6,086 nt of DNA from RUG14199 sp045535205 (GTDB lineage: Bacteria; Bacillota; Clostridia; Oscillospirales; CAG-272), in the NCBI GenBank assembly GCA_045535205.1, contig JAZSLF010000133.1, positions 1 to 6,086 of the forward strand, written 5' to 3'. A program made the translations under genes and the position numbers. Under the pieces are notes generated by a model. It saw nothing but the letters and a program-made list of their open reading frames with translations, was not told the origin of the DNA and searched no databases. This document shows positions 5,961-6,086 of the stretch, piece after piece (position 1 is the stretch's first letter; each line of letters opens with the position of its first letter).

Positions 5961-6086
5961 ATGTTTGCTAAAGGCAAACATATCGCACCGAAGCTTCTGC
6001 TTCGGTATATCGTATTGAAGCTTATTCAATATATCGGATTTGCCATAGGCAAATATATCGTCTGAGCTTCGCTTTCGGCGAAGCTC
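5961..6086. repeat. Tandem array of short hairpins joined by ATATCG (at least five units)
   Basis: Five perfect stem-loops lie head to tail. Unit 1 (5961-5981) has stem ATGTTTGC and loop TAAAG. Unit 2 (5987-6006) has stem ACCGAAGC and loop TTCT. Unit 3 (6013-6031) has stem TATTGAA and loop GCTTA. Unit 4 (6038-6054) has stem ATTTGCC and loop ATA. Unit 5 (6064-6086) has stem GAGCTTCGC and loop TTTCG. ATATCG follows or overlaps the end of units 1-4, starting at 5980, 6007, 6031 and 6055 (intervals 27, 24, 24). Stem sequences differ while the structure and hexamer are constant. Unit 5 reaches the window edge, so the array probably continues. It is non-coding and does not look like CRISPR, since no long identical repeat exists. 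It resembles REP-like mini-hairpin families in style, but I do not recognise the family. Confidence 0.8.

Noticed and set aside
5906..5971. 21-codon plus-strand frame starting ATGCAAAAAGCG
   Set aside because: It runs through the palindrome and into hairpin unit 1, has no ribosome site, and its sequence is explained by the repeat structure.
5733..6029. 98-codon open frame on the minus strand
   Set aside because: Its first part is read through the hairpin array and palindrome and its last part through the A-rich regulator promoter. It has no ribosome site or recognisable domain, so it is chance coding in non-coding DNA.
5961..6086. CRISPR array
   Set aside because: The only constant sequence is a hexamer, the variable parts are self-complementary hairpins, and the period is 24-27 bp, too short for repeat plus spacer.

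Overview
The window reads as chromosomal DNA of a low-to-middle GC Firmicute, most likely an anaerobic Clostridia member of the Oscillospiraceae/Ruminococcaceae type. I infer this from strong AGGAGG-type ribosome sites, short intergenic gaps, the CdaR-type regulator and the ftsE-ftsX-hydrolase-protease gene order. The family-level placement is not proven. Every convincing gene lies on the minus strand, so transcription runs from high to low coordinates.

In order of transcription: a CdaR/PucR-type regulator (5651-4566) has a good sigma-A-like promoter upstream and a hairpin terminator (4542-4502) downstream. A 175-bp gap follows, carrying a perfect 10-9-10 inverted repeat. Then come ftsE (4390-3713), ftsX (3716-2823, sharing an ATGA overlap with ftsE), a secreted coiled-coil M23 peptidoglycan peptidase (2782-1589) and a membrane-anchored S41 PDZ protease (1479-208). 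The 5' end of greA (147 to beyond base 1) runs off the left edge.

The central four genes make sense as a cell-wall remodelling unit. FtsEX is an ABC-type complex that uses cytoplasmic ATP hydrolysis to switch on a coiled-coil murein hydrolase outside the membrane. The M23 protein has the coiled coils expected of such a partner and keeps all five LytM active-site residues, so it looks like an enzyme and not a degenerate EnvC-like activator. The S41 protease faces the same compartment and is a plausible turnover factor for the hydrolase. GreA rescues backtracked RNA polymerase and is probably only a neighbour.

The right-hand 435 bp (5652-6086) have no credible gene. The last 126 bp are the most unusual part: five short perfect hairpins in a row, the first four each ending in the hexamer ATATCG at a spacing of 24-27 bp, with the fifth cut by the window edge. 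Two of the hairpins are diverged copies whose differences preserve base pairing. Immediately before them is a 42-nt imperfect palindrome. This array is the best candidate here for an undescribed element.
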